This document shows, one piece after another, positions 24,673-35,500 of a stretch of 64,000 bases of DNA; position 1 is the stretch's first letter; every line of letters starts with the position of its first letter. The position numbers were made by a program, and so were the translations under genes. The DNA is from HGM13006 sp900757695 (GTDB taxonomy: Bacteria; Bacillota; Clostridia; Oscillospirales; Oscillospiraceae). The stretch lies in assembly GCA_959607825.1 (NCBI GenBank), contig CAUHNW010000008.1, positions 1-64,000 of the forward strand, read 5' to 3'. The notes beneath the pieces are model-generated. The model did not search any database. It was not told the DNA's origin and saw nothing but the letters and a program-made list of their open reading frames with translations.

Positions 24673-25965
24673 ATGGCACAGCTTCCATACTGGATATGGC
24701 TTACTACCCGGAAGCGGCTGACCCTGCGAGGACAACAGCTGGCACTTTCCTATTTTGGCACGCCGGAAGAAATCTACCGGGCGAGGCATTCCGACATCGA
24801 GCAGGTGCAGGGACTTACGGACAAAGAGGTTGCAGCGCTGGGCCAGAAGGATCTGGACGGCGCAAAGACCATTCTGGAGATGTGCAGCGATCAGGGAATC
24901 CGGGTGATTACCAGCCGGGACACGGCATATCCTCAGCGGCTGCTTGCCATTGATGTACCCCCGCTGGTGCTCTACTACCGGGGAAAGTTCATGCCCTTTG
25001 ACGAGCTGCCGGTGGTAACGGTGGTTGGTTCCAGAAAGGCCAGCGCCTATGGTCTGGCAGTGGCCCGGCGTATGGGAAACCAGATCGGCGCCTGCGGCGG
25101 CGTGGTGGTATCCGGCGCAGCCAAGGGCATTGATTCGCAGGCACTGGAAGGTGCACTGGAAGCTGGCGGCATGGTGGCAGCGGTACTGGGCAACGGCCTT
25201 GACATTGTTTATCCCAGAGAATCCGAAGCGGTCTATCAGGCTGTGGCATCCCGGGGCTGCCTCATCAGTGAGTACCCGCCGGGAACGCCGCCCATGGCAC
25301 GGAATTTTCCGCAGCGGAATCGAATCATGAGCGGGCTTGCGCTGGGCGTACTGGTAGTGGAGGCCGCCAAGCAGAGCGGCAGCCTGATCACGGCGGGCCT
25401 TGCGCTGGAGCAGGGGAGAGATGTATTTGCGGTGCCCGGCAATATTGGCATTGCTTCCAGCGCCGGAAGCAATCAGCTCCTGCAGGAAGGCGCCATGCTG
25501 GTGACAGACGGCTGGGACATCATGCGGGAATATATGCCCCGGTATCCAGAGCATATCCATGAGCTCCGGGGCACGCCGCCGCTGGAATTGAGACAGAGCG
25601 TCCAGCCCCGACAGGAGCCGTTTTTGAAGGTGGCCAGCCCGGTGGAAGCGCCAAAACAGCAAAAAAAGAGCCGAAATCCTCTGAAATTTGTGAAAATGGC
25701 GAAAAATCCTGAACCAAATGGGGAAAATGGAATTGACAATGAGCCAAAGAGGAATTATATTGACCTACAAGAGAAATTATCTGCGCTGACGGCGGATGAA
25801 AAAACCATCGCTACGGCATTGATCCCGGGGGAGCAGCAGGTGGACGACATTGTGGCAAAGACAGGTCTGCCTGTGGCCAGAGTGCTGGCGTGTCTGACGC
25901 TGCTGGAGGTCAAGGGCTATGTTACGCAGGAGCCCGGAAAGCGCTTTACTCTCAATATTAACTAG
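24673..25965 (+). CDS. dprA: DNA-processing protein DprA
   Basis: 430 aa. DprA loads RecA on incoming single-stranded DNA during natural transformation. The Rossmann core has VGSRKASAYG, SGAAKGIDSQALEGAL, GNGLDIVYP and NRIMSGLA...VEAAKQSGSLITA. A Lys/Asn-rich linker (~315-370) leads to a C-terminal winged-helix domain. AAGGAGGG precedes the ATG. It lies directly upstream of topA, the conserved Firmicute order. Confidence 0.95.
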   Translation: MAQLPYWIWLTTRKRLTLRGQQLALSYFGTPEEIYRARHSDIEQVQGLTDKEVAALGQKDLDGAKTILEMCSDQGIRVITSRDTAYPQRLLAIDVPPLVLYYRGKFMPFDELPVVTVVGSRKASAYGLAVARRMGNQIGACGGVVVSGAAKGIDSQALEGALEAGGMVAAVLGNGLDIVYPRESEAVYQAVASRGCLISEYPPGTPPMARNFPQRNRIMSGLALGVLVVEAAKQSGSLITAGLALEQGRDVFAVPGNIGIASSAGSNQLLQEGAMLVTDGWDIMREYMPRYPEHIHELRGTPPLELRQSVQPRQEPFLKVASPVEAPKQQKKSRNPLKFVKMAKNPEPNGENGIDNEPKRNYIDLQEKLSALTADEKTIATALIPGEQQVDDIVAKTGLPVARVLACLTLLEVKGYVTQEPGKRFTLNIN

Positions 25966-25982
25966 ACATCGGAGGAACATCG

Positions 25983-28322
25983 ATGGCAAACGCATCAAAT
26001 CTCGTCATTGTCGAGTCACCGGCAAAGGCGAAGACCATAGGAAAATATCTGGGCCCAGATTATGAGGTAAAGGCCTGCATGGGCCATCTGCGGGACCTGC
26101 CCAAAAGCAAAATGGGTGTAGATATCGATAACGATTTTGAGCCCCAGTATATGCCGCTGAAGGGCAAGGAAGCCGTAATTGCCGATCTCAGAAAATCCGC
26201 TGAAGAGGTTCAGCGCGTGTATCTGGCAACTGACCCGGACCGTGAGGGAGAGGCAATTTCGTGGCACCTGAAATACCTGCTGGATCTGGACGAGAATCAG
26301 GTACATCGTGTTACATTTAATGAGATCACAAAGAATGTGGTAAACACCAGTATTCAGAATCCAAGGGCCATTGACCAGGATCTGGTGGATGCCCAGCAGG
26401 CCCGGCGCATTCTGGACCGCATTGTGGGCTATCAGCTGTCGCCGCTGCTGTGGAAAAAGATTCGACGGGGCCTGTCCGCAGGCCGTGTGCAGTCGGTGGC
26501 CACTCGGCTGGTGGTGGATCGCGAAGAAGAGATTCGTGCCTTCCAGCCGCAGGAATACTGGTCTATTGACGTGGAGCTTCAGCGGATGGCGGGGCCGGGA
26601 AAGTTTACGGCCCACTATCATGGAGAAAATAAAAAGCGGGAGCTTCACAGTCAGGAAGAGGTGGATGAGATCCTGCGGGATGTGGAGAACGCCCCCTTCG
26701 TGGTATCCACAGTGAAGCGGTCGGAGAAAAAGCGCACCCCGGCACCCCCCTTTATTACTTCAACGCTCCAGCAGGAGGCATCCCGGAAGCTGGGCATGAC
26801 GCCCCGGCGCACCATGGCCATTGCCCAGATGCTCTATGAGGGCATTGACGTGGCAGGGGAGGGAACCGTTGGTCTCATTACCTACATGCGTACCGACTCC
26901 CTGCGTCTTTCCGAAGAAGCACTGGCTGCGGCGGGCAGCTTTATTACAAACCGCTACGGTAAGGACTATTATAAGGAAGGGCCCCGCCGCTATAAGACCA
27001 AAAATGCGGCACAGGATGCCCATGAGGCCATCCGTCCCAGTAACGTAAATCTGGATCCGGAGTCCATCAAGGGGAGCCTGACCACGGAGCAGTATAAGCT
27101 CTACCGGCTGGTATGGAGCCGCTTTGTGGCCTCGCAGATGTCCAACGCCATTTATGACACCCTGTCTATCGACACCGTGTCGGCTGGGCACATCTTCCGT
27201 GCCAATCATCAGAGCCTGAAATTCCCCGGCTTTATTGCCGTCTATGAGGAAGGCAAGGACGATGAGACCGAAGAAAAGCAGACGCCGCTGCCCAATTTGC
27301 AGGAGGGAGAGACGGTTTTGCTCTCCGGTCATGAAAAGCAGCAGCATTTTACCCAGCCTCCGGCCCGGTATACCGAGGCAACGCTGGTAAAGGCCATGGA
27401 GGAAAAAGGCGTGGGCCGACCCAGCACCTATGCGGCCACGGTGTCTACCATTCTGGATCGGGAATATGTCATCAAGCAGGATAAGCGGCTGAGCCCCACC
27501 CCCTTGGGGGAAGTGGTGACAAAGCTTATGAAGGAACGCTTTCAGGATGTCATTGACGTGGCCTTTACGGCACATATGGAAAGCCTGCTCGATCAGGTAG
27601 AGGCGGGAGACGTGTACTGGAAGCAGGTGCTCCGGGACTTCTACAAGCGCTTCCATCAGGAAATGGAGGAGGCAGAAGAGGCTCTGAAGGATACCCGAAT
27701 CAAGGTGCCCGATGAGGTCACAGACGAGATCTGTGAGGTCTGCGGTCGGAACATGGTCATTAAGAGCGGCCGGTTCGGCCGGTTCCTGGCCTGCCCCGGC
27801 TATCCGGAATGTAAGAATACGAAGCCTCTGGCCGAGCGGATGCCCGGGCGCTGCCCCAAGTGCGGCTCCGGCATGCTCAAGCGGAAGAGCCAGCGGGGCT
27901 ATGCCTACTATGCCTGCGAAAAGGGCAAGGAGTGCGGCTTTATGTCCTGGGAGGTTCCCACTGCGGAGGACTGCCCCTACTGCGGCAAGACGATGTTTAA
28001 GAAGTCCGGCAAGGGGCAGAAGAAGATGTTCTGCATCAATGAGGAATGCGAGAACTTTACCCCCGAAGAGCTCCGGGGCGGCTACCGGAAGAAGAAAACA
28101 GAGGATACGGAGAACGCCGGAGCAGCTCCGGCGGCAGAGCCTGCTACTGAGACGACGGGGAAGAAGCCCACGAAGAAGACGGCGGCCAAGAAAACCACAG
28201 CGAAAAAGACCACCGCCAAGAAGGCTGCTACGAAAAAGACGGCAGCAAAAAAGACCACTGCCAAGAAAACCACCGCAAAAAAGACTACAAAGAAAACGGA
28301 GGAAGCGCCCGATGAAGCATGA
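25983..28322 (+). CDS. topA: DNA topoisomerase I (TopA)
   Basis: 779 aa type IA topoisomerase that relaxes negative supercoils. The Toprim domain begins with LVIVESPAKAKTI and has TDPDREGEAISWHL. The catalytic Tyr is in GLITYMRTDS. Three four-cysteine zinc ribbons lie near residues 582-690. The C-terminal ~50 residues are an almost pure Lys/Ala/Thr tail resembling histone H1, likely to bind DNA non-specifically. The end overlaps trmFO by 11 bp. Confidence 0.97.
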   Translation: MANASNLVIVESPAKAKTIGKYLGPDYEVKACMGHLRDLPKSKMGVDIDNDFEPQYMPLKGKEAVIADLRKSAEEVQRVYLATDPDREGEAISWHLKYLLDLDENQVHRVTFNEITKNVVNTSIQNPRAIDQDLVDAQQARRILDRIVGYQLSPLLWKKIRRGLSAGRVQSVATRLVVDREEEIRAFQPQEYWSIDVELQRMAGPGKFTAHYHGENKKRELHSQEEVDEILRDVENAPFVVSTVKRSEKKRTPAPPFITSTLQQEASRKLGMTPRRTMAIAQMLYEGIDVAGEGTVGLITYMRTDSLRLSEEALAAAGSFITNRYGKDYYKEGPRRYKTKNAAQDAHEAIRPSNVNLDPESIKGSLTTEQYKLYRLVWSRFVASQMSNAIYDTLSIDTVSAGHIFRANHQSLKFPGFIAVYEEGKDDETEEKQTPLPNLQEGETVLLSGHEKQQHFTQPPARYTEATLVKAMEEKGVGRPSTYAATVSTILDREYVIKQDKRLSPTPLGEVVTKLMKERFQDVIDVAFTAHMESLLDQVEAGDVYWKQVLRDFYKRFHQEMEEAEEALKDTRIKVPDEVTDEICEVCGRNMVIKSGRFGRFLACPGYPECKNTKPLAERMPGRCPKCGSGMLKRKSQRGYAYYACEKGKECGFMSWEVPTAEDCPYCGKTMFKKSGKGQKKMFCINEECENFTPEELRGGYRKKKTEDTENAGAAPAAEPATETTGKKPTKKTAAKKTTAKKTTAKKAATKKTAAKKTTAKKTTAKKTTKKTEEAPDEA

Positions 28323-29622
28323 TATTACCGTTGTGGGCGCGGGCCTTGCGGGCAGTGAGGCCGCATGGCAGCTGGCCAATATGGGGCTGAAGGTTCGTCT
28401 GGTGGAAATGAAGCCGGGAAAAAAAACGCCGGCCCATCAGTCTGATCTCTTTGGGGAGCTGGTCTGCTCCAACTCTCTTCGAGGAGACTCACTGGCCAAT
28501 GCCATTGGACTTCTGAAAGAAGAACTCCGGCATCTGGGAAGCCTCATTATGAAATGCGCCGAGGAAAACCGGGTGGAAGCCGGCGGTGCACTGGCGGTGG
28601 ATCGGGTGGCTTTTGCCGCTGCCATCACAGGTGCGCTGGAAGGCCACGAGAACATTGAAATCGTACATGAGGAGCTGACGGAGATCCCTGCGGGACCGGC
28701 AATCATTGCCACAGGCCCGCTGACTTCCGATCCCATGGCGGAGGCTATTTCCAAATTCTTTGGTGGTGCGCAGGGACTCAATTTCTATGATGCGGCTGCG
28801 CCGCTGGTGAGCTTTGAGTCTCTGGACATGGAGCACTGCTGGTTTGCCTCCCGCTACGACAAGGGGACAGCGGACTATATCAACTGCGCCATGGACAAGG
28901 AGCAGTATCAGAGCTTTGTCCGGGAGCTTGCCGGTGCCGAAGAGGCGGCGGTACATGGCTTTGAGGATAAAAAGGTCTTTGAGGGCTGCATGCCTGTGGA
29001 GGTCATGGCCCGCCGGGGGGAGGATACCCTGCGCTATGGGCCGCTGAAGCCCGTGGGGCTCAAGGATCCCAAAACCGGGAAGGAGCCCTATGCGGTGGTG
29101 CAGCTCCGGAAGGATAACCGTTCCGGTACTGTCTATAATATTGTGGGATTTCAGACCCATCTCCGCTGGCCGGAGCAGAAGCGGGTGTTTTCCATGATCC
29201 CTGCGCTGGCCCATGCGGAATATCTTCGCTATGGCGTGATGCATCGGAACACCTATCTGGATTCTCCCAGAATGCTGGACCGGTATTACCGGGCCAGAAA
29301 GGCCCCGGATATTGCCTTTGCCGGACAGATGACGGGAGTAGAGGGCTATATCGAGTCCACCGCCTCGGGCTATCTGGCGGCGGTGGAGATGGGAAGAACC
29401 ATTCTGGGACTTCCGGCCGTGGACTTTCCGACTTATACCGCCATTGGTGCGCTGGCCTCCTATATCAGCGATGAGAGCGTGGTAAAGTTCCAGCCCATGA
29501 ACATCAACTTTGGGATCATTGATCCCCTTGACTATAAGTTTAAGGGGAAAAAGCATGACCGTTATCTGGAAGTAAGCCGCAGAGCGCTTGCGGCTATTGA
29601 TGAGATCAGAACCCGGCTGTAA
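28312..29622 (+). CDS. trmFO: tRNA (uracil-5-)-methyltransferase TrmFO
   Basis: 436 aa folate- and FAD-dependent enzyme making m5U54 in tRNA. FAD motif VVGAGLAGSEAAWQLA at the N-terminus, CSNSLRGDSLANAIGLLKEE, and GQMTGVEGYIESTASG near the end. The reading frame is open far upstream through topA in another frame, but homology starts at the ATG at 28312, inside the last codons of topA. topA-trmFO is a conserved pair. Confidence 0.96.
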   Translation: MKHDITVVGAGLAGSEAAWQLANMGLKVRLVEMKPGKKTPAHQSDLFGELVCSNSLRGDSLANAIGLLKEELRHLGSLIMKCAEENRVEAGGALAVDRVAFAAAITGALEGHENIEIVHEELTEIPAGPAIIATGPLTSDPMAEAISKFFGGAQGLNFYDAAAPLVSFESLDMEHCWFASRYDKGTADYINCAMDKEQYQSFVRELAGAEEAAVHGFEDKKVFEGCMPVEVMARRGEDTLRYGPLKPVGLKDPKTGKEPYAVVQLRKDNRSGTVYNIVGFQTHLRWPEQKRVFSMIPALAHAEYLRYGVMHRNTYLDSPRMLDRYYRARKAPDIAFAGQMTGVEGYIESTASGYLAAVEMGRTILGLPAVDFPTYTAIGALASYISDESVVKFQPMNINFGIIDPLDYKFKGKKHDRYLEVSRRALAAIDEIRTRL

Positions 29623-29644
29623 ATCCGGTTGAAAGGAGCATCCT

Positions 29645-30673
29645 ATGAAGATTATCGTAGACGCAATGGGTGGTGACAACGCCCCTAAGGCTCCGGTCAT
29701 GGGCGCTATTGCAGCTGCAAAGGACTATGGAGTGGAGATCATTCTGGTGGGCCAGAGTGAAAAAATTCTGGAGTGCCTGAAGGAAGAGGGCATCGATACG
29801 CTGCCGCACGGCGTAGAGGTGGCCTTTGCATCACAGGTGGTTACCATGTGCGACAATCCCACGGCGGTGCTCCATACCGGCAGTGATTCCTCCATGGTAG
29901 TGGGAGCACGGCTGCTGGCGCAGGAACAGGGGGATGCATTTGTATCGGCAGGCAATACCGGTGCGCTCCTGACCGTGGCCACTCTGGTGGCAAAGCGGAT
30001 CAAGGGCATCAAGCGGGCAGCGGTTTCGCCGGTATGCCCCACGGAGACCGGAAAGTGTGTTATTCTGGACGCTGGCGCCAATAACGAGTGTACTCCGGAA
30101 TATCTTCTGCAATTTGGCTACATGGGCGCATTTTATGCCCAGCGCTATCTTGGCATCGAACGCCCCAGAGTAGGGCTGCTGAACAACGGCGCAGAGGAGA
30201 CCAAGGGCCGAGAGCTTCAGAAGGACGCCTATGCCCTGCTGAAAAAAGCGGGAGAAGCCGGTGAGATCAACTTTGTAGGCAATGTAGAGGCCCGGGATGT
30301 GCCCACTGGCAAGGTGGACGTGGTGGTTTGTGATGGCTTTAGCGGAAACATCCTGCTCAAGAGCATCGAGGGCACAGCCATCTTTATGGCCCATAAGCTC
30401 AAGGAGATGTTCAAAAGCTCCGCAGCGACCAAGCTGGGCTATCTTTTGTGCAAGGGCGGCATGGATGAGTTCAAAAAGCTGCTGGATTCCCGCGAGGTGG
30501 GCGGCTCCATGTTCCTGGGCATCACGAAGCCCGTGGTAAAGGCCCATGGATCTTCGGATGCCTATGCCATGCAGAATGCCATTCGGCAGGCCAAAATCTG
30601 TGCGGAGACCGGCGTTTGCCAGGCCATTGCCGAAAACATTGACAAAATGACCCCGGGCAAGGCCAAGGCCTGA
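29645..30673 (+). CDS. plsX: Phosphate acyltransferase PlsX
   Basis: 342 aa. It converts acyl-ACP to acyl-phosphate for phospholipid synthesis. Typical motifs: IVDAMGGDNAP at the start, GNTGALLTVAT, LDAGANNEC and VCDGFSGNILLKS. GAAAGGAG precedes the ATG. It lies upstream of rnc, as often in Firmicutes, but without an acpP gene in between. Confidence 0.96.
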   Translation: MKIIVDAMGGDNAPKAPVMGAIAAAKDYGVEIILVGQSEKILECLKEEGIDTLPHGVEVAFASQVVTMCDNPTAVLHTGSDSSMVVGARLLAQEQGDAFVSAGNTGALLTVATLVAKRIKGIKRAAVSPVCPTETGKCVILDAGANNECTPEYLLQFGYMGAFYAQRYLGIERPRVGLLNNGAEETKGRELQKDAYALLKKAGEAGEINFVGNVEARDVPTGKVDVVVCDGFSGNILLKSIEGTAIFMAHKLKEMFKSSAATKLGYLLCKGGMDEFKKLLDSREVGGSMFLGITKPVVKAHGSSDAYAMQNAIRQAKICAETGVCQAIAENIDKMTPGKAKA

Positions 30674-30704
30674 CCGGCGGAAGCGAGAGAAGGGAAGGAT
30701 TCAA

Positions 30705-31385
30705 GTGCTGGAAGAATTTCAGCAGAAGCTGGGCTACACCTTCAAAAACCCTCAGCTGCTGCAAAATGCGCTGACCCATAGCTCCTATGCCAACGAGCAT
30801 AAGAAAGAGGGCATGGGCAGCAATGAACGGCTGGAGTTTCTGGGAGACGCCATTCTGGGACTGGTGGTGGCAGAGCATCTCTACCGCACCCATCCGGATA
30901 AGCCCGAGGGAGAGCTTACAAAGCTCCGGGCGGAGATGGTGTGTGAAAAGAGCCTCTATGAAGTTGCTACCCGGCTGGAGCTGGGCAGCGTCCTGCGGCT
31001 GGGTCACGGCGAAAGCCATGGGGGCGGCAGCCACCGGCCCTCTATGCTGGCGGATGCCGTGGAGGCGGTGCTGGCAGCCAGCTACTTAGACGGTGGTATG
31101 GAAGTGCCGACTCGGATCATTGGGCGCTTTATCCTCCAGAAAGAGGGAAAGTGCACCGGTACCGATGACTATAAGACGAGATTTCAGGAGCTGGTACAGC
31201 GGAGCCGGGATCAGGTGATCTCCTATGCGCTGGTGGGGGAGAGCGGCCCCGACCATGATAAGAGCTTTCAGGTGGAAGTGAGCCTCAACGGCAAAGTGGT
31301 GGGCGCAGGCTCCGGCAGCAGCAAAAAGCGTGCGGAGCAGGCAGCGGCCCATGCGGCCATTGCGGCACTGTATCCCAATTCATAA
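30705..31385 (+). CDS. rnc: Ribonuclease III
   Basis: 226 aa double-strand-specific RNase. GTG start with AGGGAAGG upstream. The catalytic signature NERLEFLGDAIL (residues ~40-51) binds Mg, with a second acidic site in the MLADAVEAVLAA helix. A C-terminal double-stranded RNA-binding domain (~155-226) ends in GSGSSKKRAEQAAAHAAI. plsX, rnc and smc are in the usual order, with a radical SAM gene inserted before smc. Confidence 0.96.
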   Translation: MLEEFQQKLGYTFKNPQLLQNALTHSSYANEHKKEGMGSNERLEFLGDAILGLVVAEHLYRTHPDKPEGELTKLRAEMVCEKSLYEVATRLELGSVLRLGHGESHGGGSHRPSMLADAVEAVLAASYLDGGMEVPTRIIGRFILQKEGKCTGTDDYKTRFQELVQRSRDQVISYALVGESGPDHDKSFQVEVSLNGKVVGAGSGSSKKRAEQAAAHAAIAALYPNS

Positions 31386-31462
31386 AACAAAGGGCGTATT
31401 GCAAACGGGGCGCGGCTGTGCGGCACCTCATTTGCAGTGCGCCCAGATTTGTAGGTGAGACC

Positions 31463-32464
31463 ATGGCGAAAAGAAGGATTATCCCGCTGTTTATCCCCCA
31501 TGCAGGCTGTCCATGCCTCTGCGTATTCTGCAATCAGAAGAAGATCACCGGTATGGATACCCCGGTGACAGCGGAGCAGGTGGCAAAGGAGATTGAAAGC
31601 GGACTCCGGTGGGCCGGAGCGGGCTGTCAGCTGGCCTTTTACGGTGGGAGCTTTACTGCCCTTCTGCCGGAGACCCAGGAAAAGCTGCTGGGAGCGGCGC
31701 AGCCCTTCCTGAAACGTGGTCAGGTAGAAAGCATCCGGGTGTCTACAAGGCCGGATGCCATCGATACCGTGACACTGGAACGTCTGAGCGCCTATGGCGT
31801 GACGACAGTGGAGCTGGGCTGCCAGTCTATGGACGACGGGGTGCTGGAGCGTGCGGAGCGGGGGCATAGCCGCTCGGACGTTATCCGGGCCTGCGGATGT
31901 CTGAGGGCAGACGGGTTTTCTGTGATCCTGCAAATGATGACGGGACTGCCCGGAGACAGCGGAGCAGAATCCCGGGAGACGGCGCGGCAGCTGATCGCAC
32001 TGAAGCCGGATGGGGTGCGGATCTATCCCACGGTGGTGCTTCGGGGCACAAAGCTGGAAGCAATGATGCGGGAAGGAATCTATCAGCCCCAGACCGTGGA
32101 AGCGGCGGTGGAGCTTTGTGCAGAGCTCTATGAGCTGTTTTTACGGGCAGGAATCCCGGTGATCCGGGTGGGACTGAACCCCACAGAGGACCTGTCCGGC
32201 GGCGAGGCGGTGGCCGGGGCATATGATCCGGCGCTGGGAGAACGGGTGCTGTCCCGGATGTATCTTCGCAGGGCGCAGAAGCTGCTGGAGCAGGAAACAC
32301 CGGAAGGACAGGCCATATTTTCGGTGGCGCCACAGCGGGTCTCGGTGATGGTGGGACAGCGGAGAGAGAATATTCTGGCCCTGCAGCGGGAATTTGGCCT
32401 GAAATCGGTAAAAGTTCTTCCAGAGGCAGGATCCCTGTGGGAAATTTCCTTGAAAAAAGGGTGA
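31463..32464 (+). CDS. Radical SAM protein, Elp3/coproporphyrinogen-oxidase-like subgroup
   Basis: 333 aa. The cluster motif is CPCLCVFC, with an Elp3-like radical SAM barrel (FYGGSFTALL, VSTRPDAI, VELGCQSMDDGVL). It has no Elp3 acetyltransferase domain. The start at 31463 (MAKRRIIPLFIPH) is chosen by homology; the in-frame ATG at 31418 is weakly placed. Proteins like this occur beside rnc and smc in many Clostridia, and their substrate is not established. tRNA modification is one possibility. Confidence 0.85.
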   Translation: MAKRRIIPLFIPHAGCPCLCVFCNQKKITGMDTPVTAEQVAKEIESGLRWAGAGCQLAFYGGSFTALLPETQEKLLGAAQPFLKRGQVESIRVSTRPDAIDTVTLERLSAYGVTTVELGCQSMDDGVLERAERGHSRSDVIRACGCLRADGFSVILQMMTGLPGDSGAESRETARQLIALKPDGVRIYPTVVLRGTKLEAMMREGIYQPQTVEAAVELCAELYELFLRAGIPVIRVGLNPTEDLSGGEAVAGAYDPALGERVLSRMYLRRAQKLLEQETPEGQAIFSVAPQRVSVMVGQRRENILALQREFGLKSVKVLPEAGSLWEISLKKG

Positions 32465-32515
32465 TTTCCTGCTATCATGTATAGGTTAAACACAATTTTA
32501 TGATGAGGTGAACCT

Positions 32516-35500
32516 GTGTATCTAAAGGCAATTGAAATTCAGGGCTTCAAATCCTTTCCGGATAAGACCGTCATGACCTTTGGCAGCGATATCACCGCCA
32601 TTGTAGGCCCCAACGGCAGCGGCAAATCCAATATTTCCGATGCCATTCGCTGGGTCATGGGAGAAATGAGCACCAAGGCGCTCCGGGGCAGCAAGATGGA
32701 GGACGTCATCTTTGGCGGCACCCTGAAACGGCCACAGGTAGGCTTTGCGGAGGTGTCGCTGGTACTGGACAATACGGCGCACATCTTCGGGCTGGAATCT
32801 GCCGAGGTGATGGTCACCCGGCGCTACTATCGCTCCGGCGACAGTGAATATTATATCAACCGCCAGTCGGCTCGGCTCCGGGATATCAATGAGCTGTTTA
32901 TGGATACGGGCCTGGGCAAAGAGGGCTACTGCAATATTGGTCAGGGCCGCATTGACGAGATCCTTTCCGCCAAGTCCACGGACAGACGGGAGATCTTTGA
33001 AGAGGCGGCGGGTATTTCCAAGTACCGCCACCGGAAGGAAGAGACCGAGCGGAAGCTTCAGCAGACCCAGGACAATCTGCTGCGGATCAATGACAAGATC
33101 TCTGAGCTGGAGCTTCAGGTGACGCCCCTGCGGGAGCAGGCGGAGAAGGCAAAAAAATATCTGATTTTCCGGGATGAACTCCGTGGGCTGGAAGTCACCG
33201 TCTGGCTGTCCCAGATGGAAAAGCTCTCCGAGACCGCAAAAAAGGCGGAGGCGGATTACGCATCTGCCAAGTTTATTTTGGAGCAGGAAAAGACCGGACT
33301 TGAAGAGCTCTACGCCAGAGCAGAAAAGCTTGCCGAGGATCTTCGGAGTATGGATGTGGAGGCCGAAGCCATCCGCAGCGGAATCTCCAAGTTGGAGGGA
33401 CAGCTGGCGGAAAAGCGCAGCGAAGCGGCGGTTCTTACCACCCGGCGGCAGGGAAACGAGGCCAATATCCGGCGGCTGCAAAACGAGCTGTCCGATCAGG
33501 AAAACCGCAGCGGTGATCTGGAATCGCAGATCGCGGCGAGGGCCCTGCGGCTCCGTGAGATCGATCAGGAGACCGAGACCCAGAAGGCCATTGCGGCGGA
33601 GAAAACCAGTGCCCTGAGCCTTGCCCAGCGGCAGGTACAGGAGAAGACCAGAGGGCTTACGGCGATTCAGACACAGCAGGGAGAAAACCTCACCCGGCTG
33701 GCACAGCTGCAGACCACCATCACGGCCAACCGTCAGAGCGTTCAGAACATTACGGATCGTCAGGTGCAGATCCAGAGCAGCCTGCAGGAAGCCGGCGAGA
33801 AGCTGGAGGAGACGGAGCGTCAGGCGCAGGAATGCGGCGATCAGCTTTCTGCGGCGAAGGACACTGCGGAGGGCCTGAAAAACGCCATCTCCGGCTATGG
33901 TCTCCGGGCACAGGGACGGCTGAAAAAGCGTCAGCAGCTTCAGGAACAGGTCTCCCAGCTGAAGATCCAGCGGGATACCATGGATTCCAAGATCCGCATG
34001 TATCGGGAGATGGAGAAGGACTACGAGGGATACTCCAAGGCAACCCGGATCGTGATGCAGGAGGCGGCCAGAGGCAATCTCCGTCATATTCACGGGCCGG
34101 TATCTCAGCTTCTGCGGACAGGCGATGAATATACGGTTGCCATTGAAACGGCACTGGGGGCCTCCATGGGCTCCATTGTGGTGGAAAACGAGCAGGACGG
34201 CAAAGCGGCCATTCAGCTGCTCCGCCGCCGGGACGGCGGACGGGCTACGTTCCTGCCGCTCTCTACCATTCGAGGGAGACGCCTGCAGGAGAACGGATTA
34301 GACCGGGAGCGTGGCTTTTTGGGCTTAGGCTCCGACCTGATCACGTTTGAAGAGAAATACCGTGATATTATGGAAAACCTGCTGGGCCGTACTGCCATTG
34401 CAGAGGACATGGATGCGGCCATTGCCATTGCGGGCCGTCACGGCCACCGGTTCCGCATTGTGACGCTGGATGGTCAGGTGCTCAATGCGGGCGGCTCCAT
34501 GACTGGCGGATCGACTTCACGCTCTTCCGGTGTACTGACCCGGGCAAATGAGCTCAACCGGCTGGAACAGCGCCGGGCACAGGTGGAGCAGCAATTGAAG
34601 GCTGCCGGAGAGCAGCTTCAGGAGGCGGCAAAGGCGGCGGCTCAGGCCGAGGCGGAGATCGCCGGGGCGCAGAATCAGCTCCGGGAAGCGGAGGATCAGG
34701 TGCTCCGGCTCCAGCAGCAGAAGCAGCACTTTGCGGTGCTGCTCAATACACTCCGGGAGACCATCTCCGGGTCCCGGCAGGAGATGGAAATCGTAGAGGG
34801 GCTGCTTACCGGCGGAAACGATCAGGAGCAGACCCTGAATCGGCAGGTTACAGAGTGCCAGAATCAGAAGGCAGAACTGGAAGCACAGCTTGCCCGGGCG
34901 CAGGCGGAACTGGACGAGGCCATGGCCCATGCGGGAACGCTGAGCGAGGCCATTACCCAGACCCAGCTGAAGATATCGGCGCTGGCAGCGGAGCAGAATA
35001 CGGCCATAGACAGCAAAAATCAGCTGGAAGCGCTGGCGCAGGCGGTCAGCGGCGACCGGGAAAAGCGGCGTCAGCTCATGGCGCAGTATGGTGCAGAGAA
35101 TGAAGCCCTTGCCGGGGAGATTCAGGAAAAGAATCAGCAGGCGGAGCAGCTTCAAGCGCAGATCGGCACCCAGCGGCAGCTGCTGCAGGAGGCAGGAGAA
35201 AAGCGCCTGAAAATAGAGGGAAAGAAAACCCAGACGGAAAAAGACGCCCAGAAGAAGAACAAAGACCTCATGGATATGGAGCGGGAATGCGCCCGCTTGG
35301 AGCAGAAAAAAGCGACCACTGCCATGGAAGAAAAGCAGATTCTGGACAAGCTCTGGGACAACTACGAGCTGACCAATACCACGGCGCAGGAGGCTAAGGT
35401 GGAAATCGAAAGCCTTTCTGCGGCCCAGAAGCGCATTGGAGAGCTGCGGCGGAAGATGAATGCGCTGGGGCATCCCAATATCGGTGCCATTGAGGAATTT

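Noticed and set aside
27712..28311. A 200-codon upstream extension of trmFO
   Set aside because: It lies inside topA in another frame and is Arg/Pro-rich without homology; TrmFO begins at 28312.
26760..28379. A 539-codon open frame antisense to topA
   Set aside because: The Leu/Phe-rich start is the reverse complement of the Lys/Ala tail and zinc-ribbon codons. topA is certain.
32522..34093. A 523-codon open frame antisense to smc
   Set aside because: Shadow of the coiled-coil codons; no features of a real protein.
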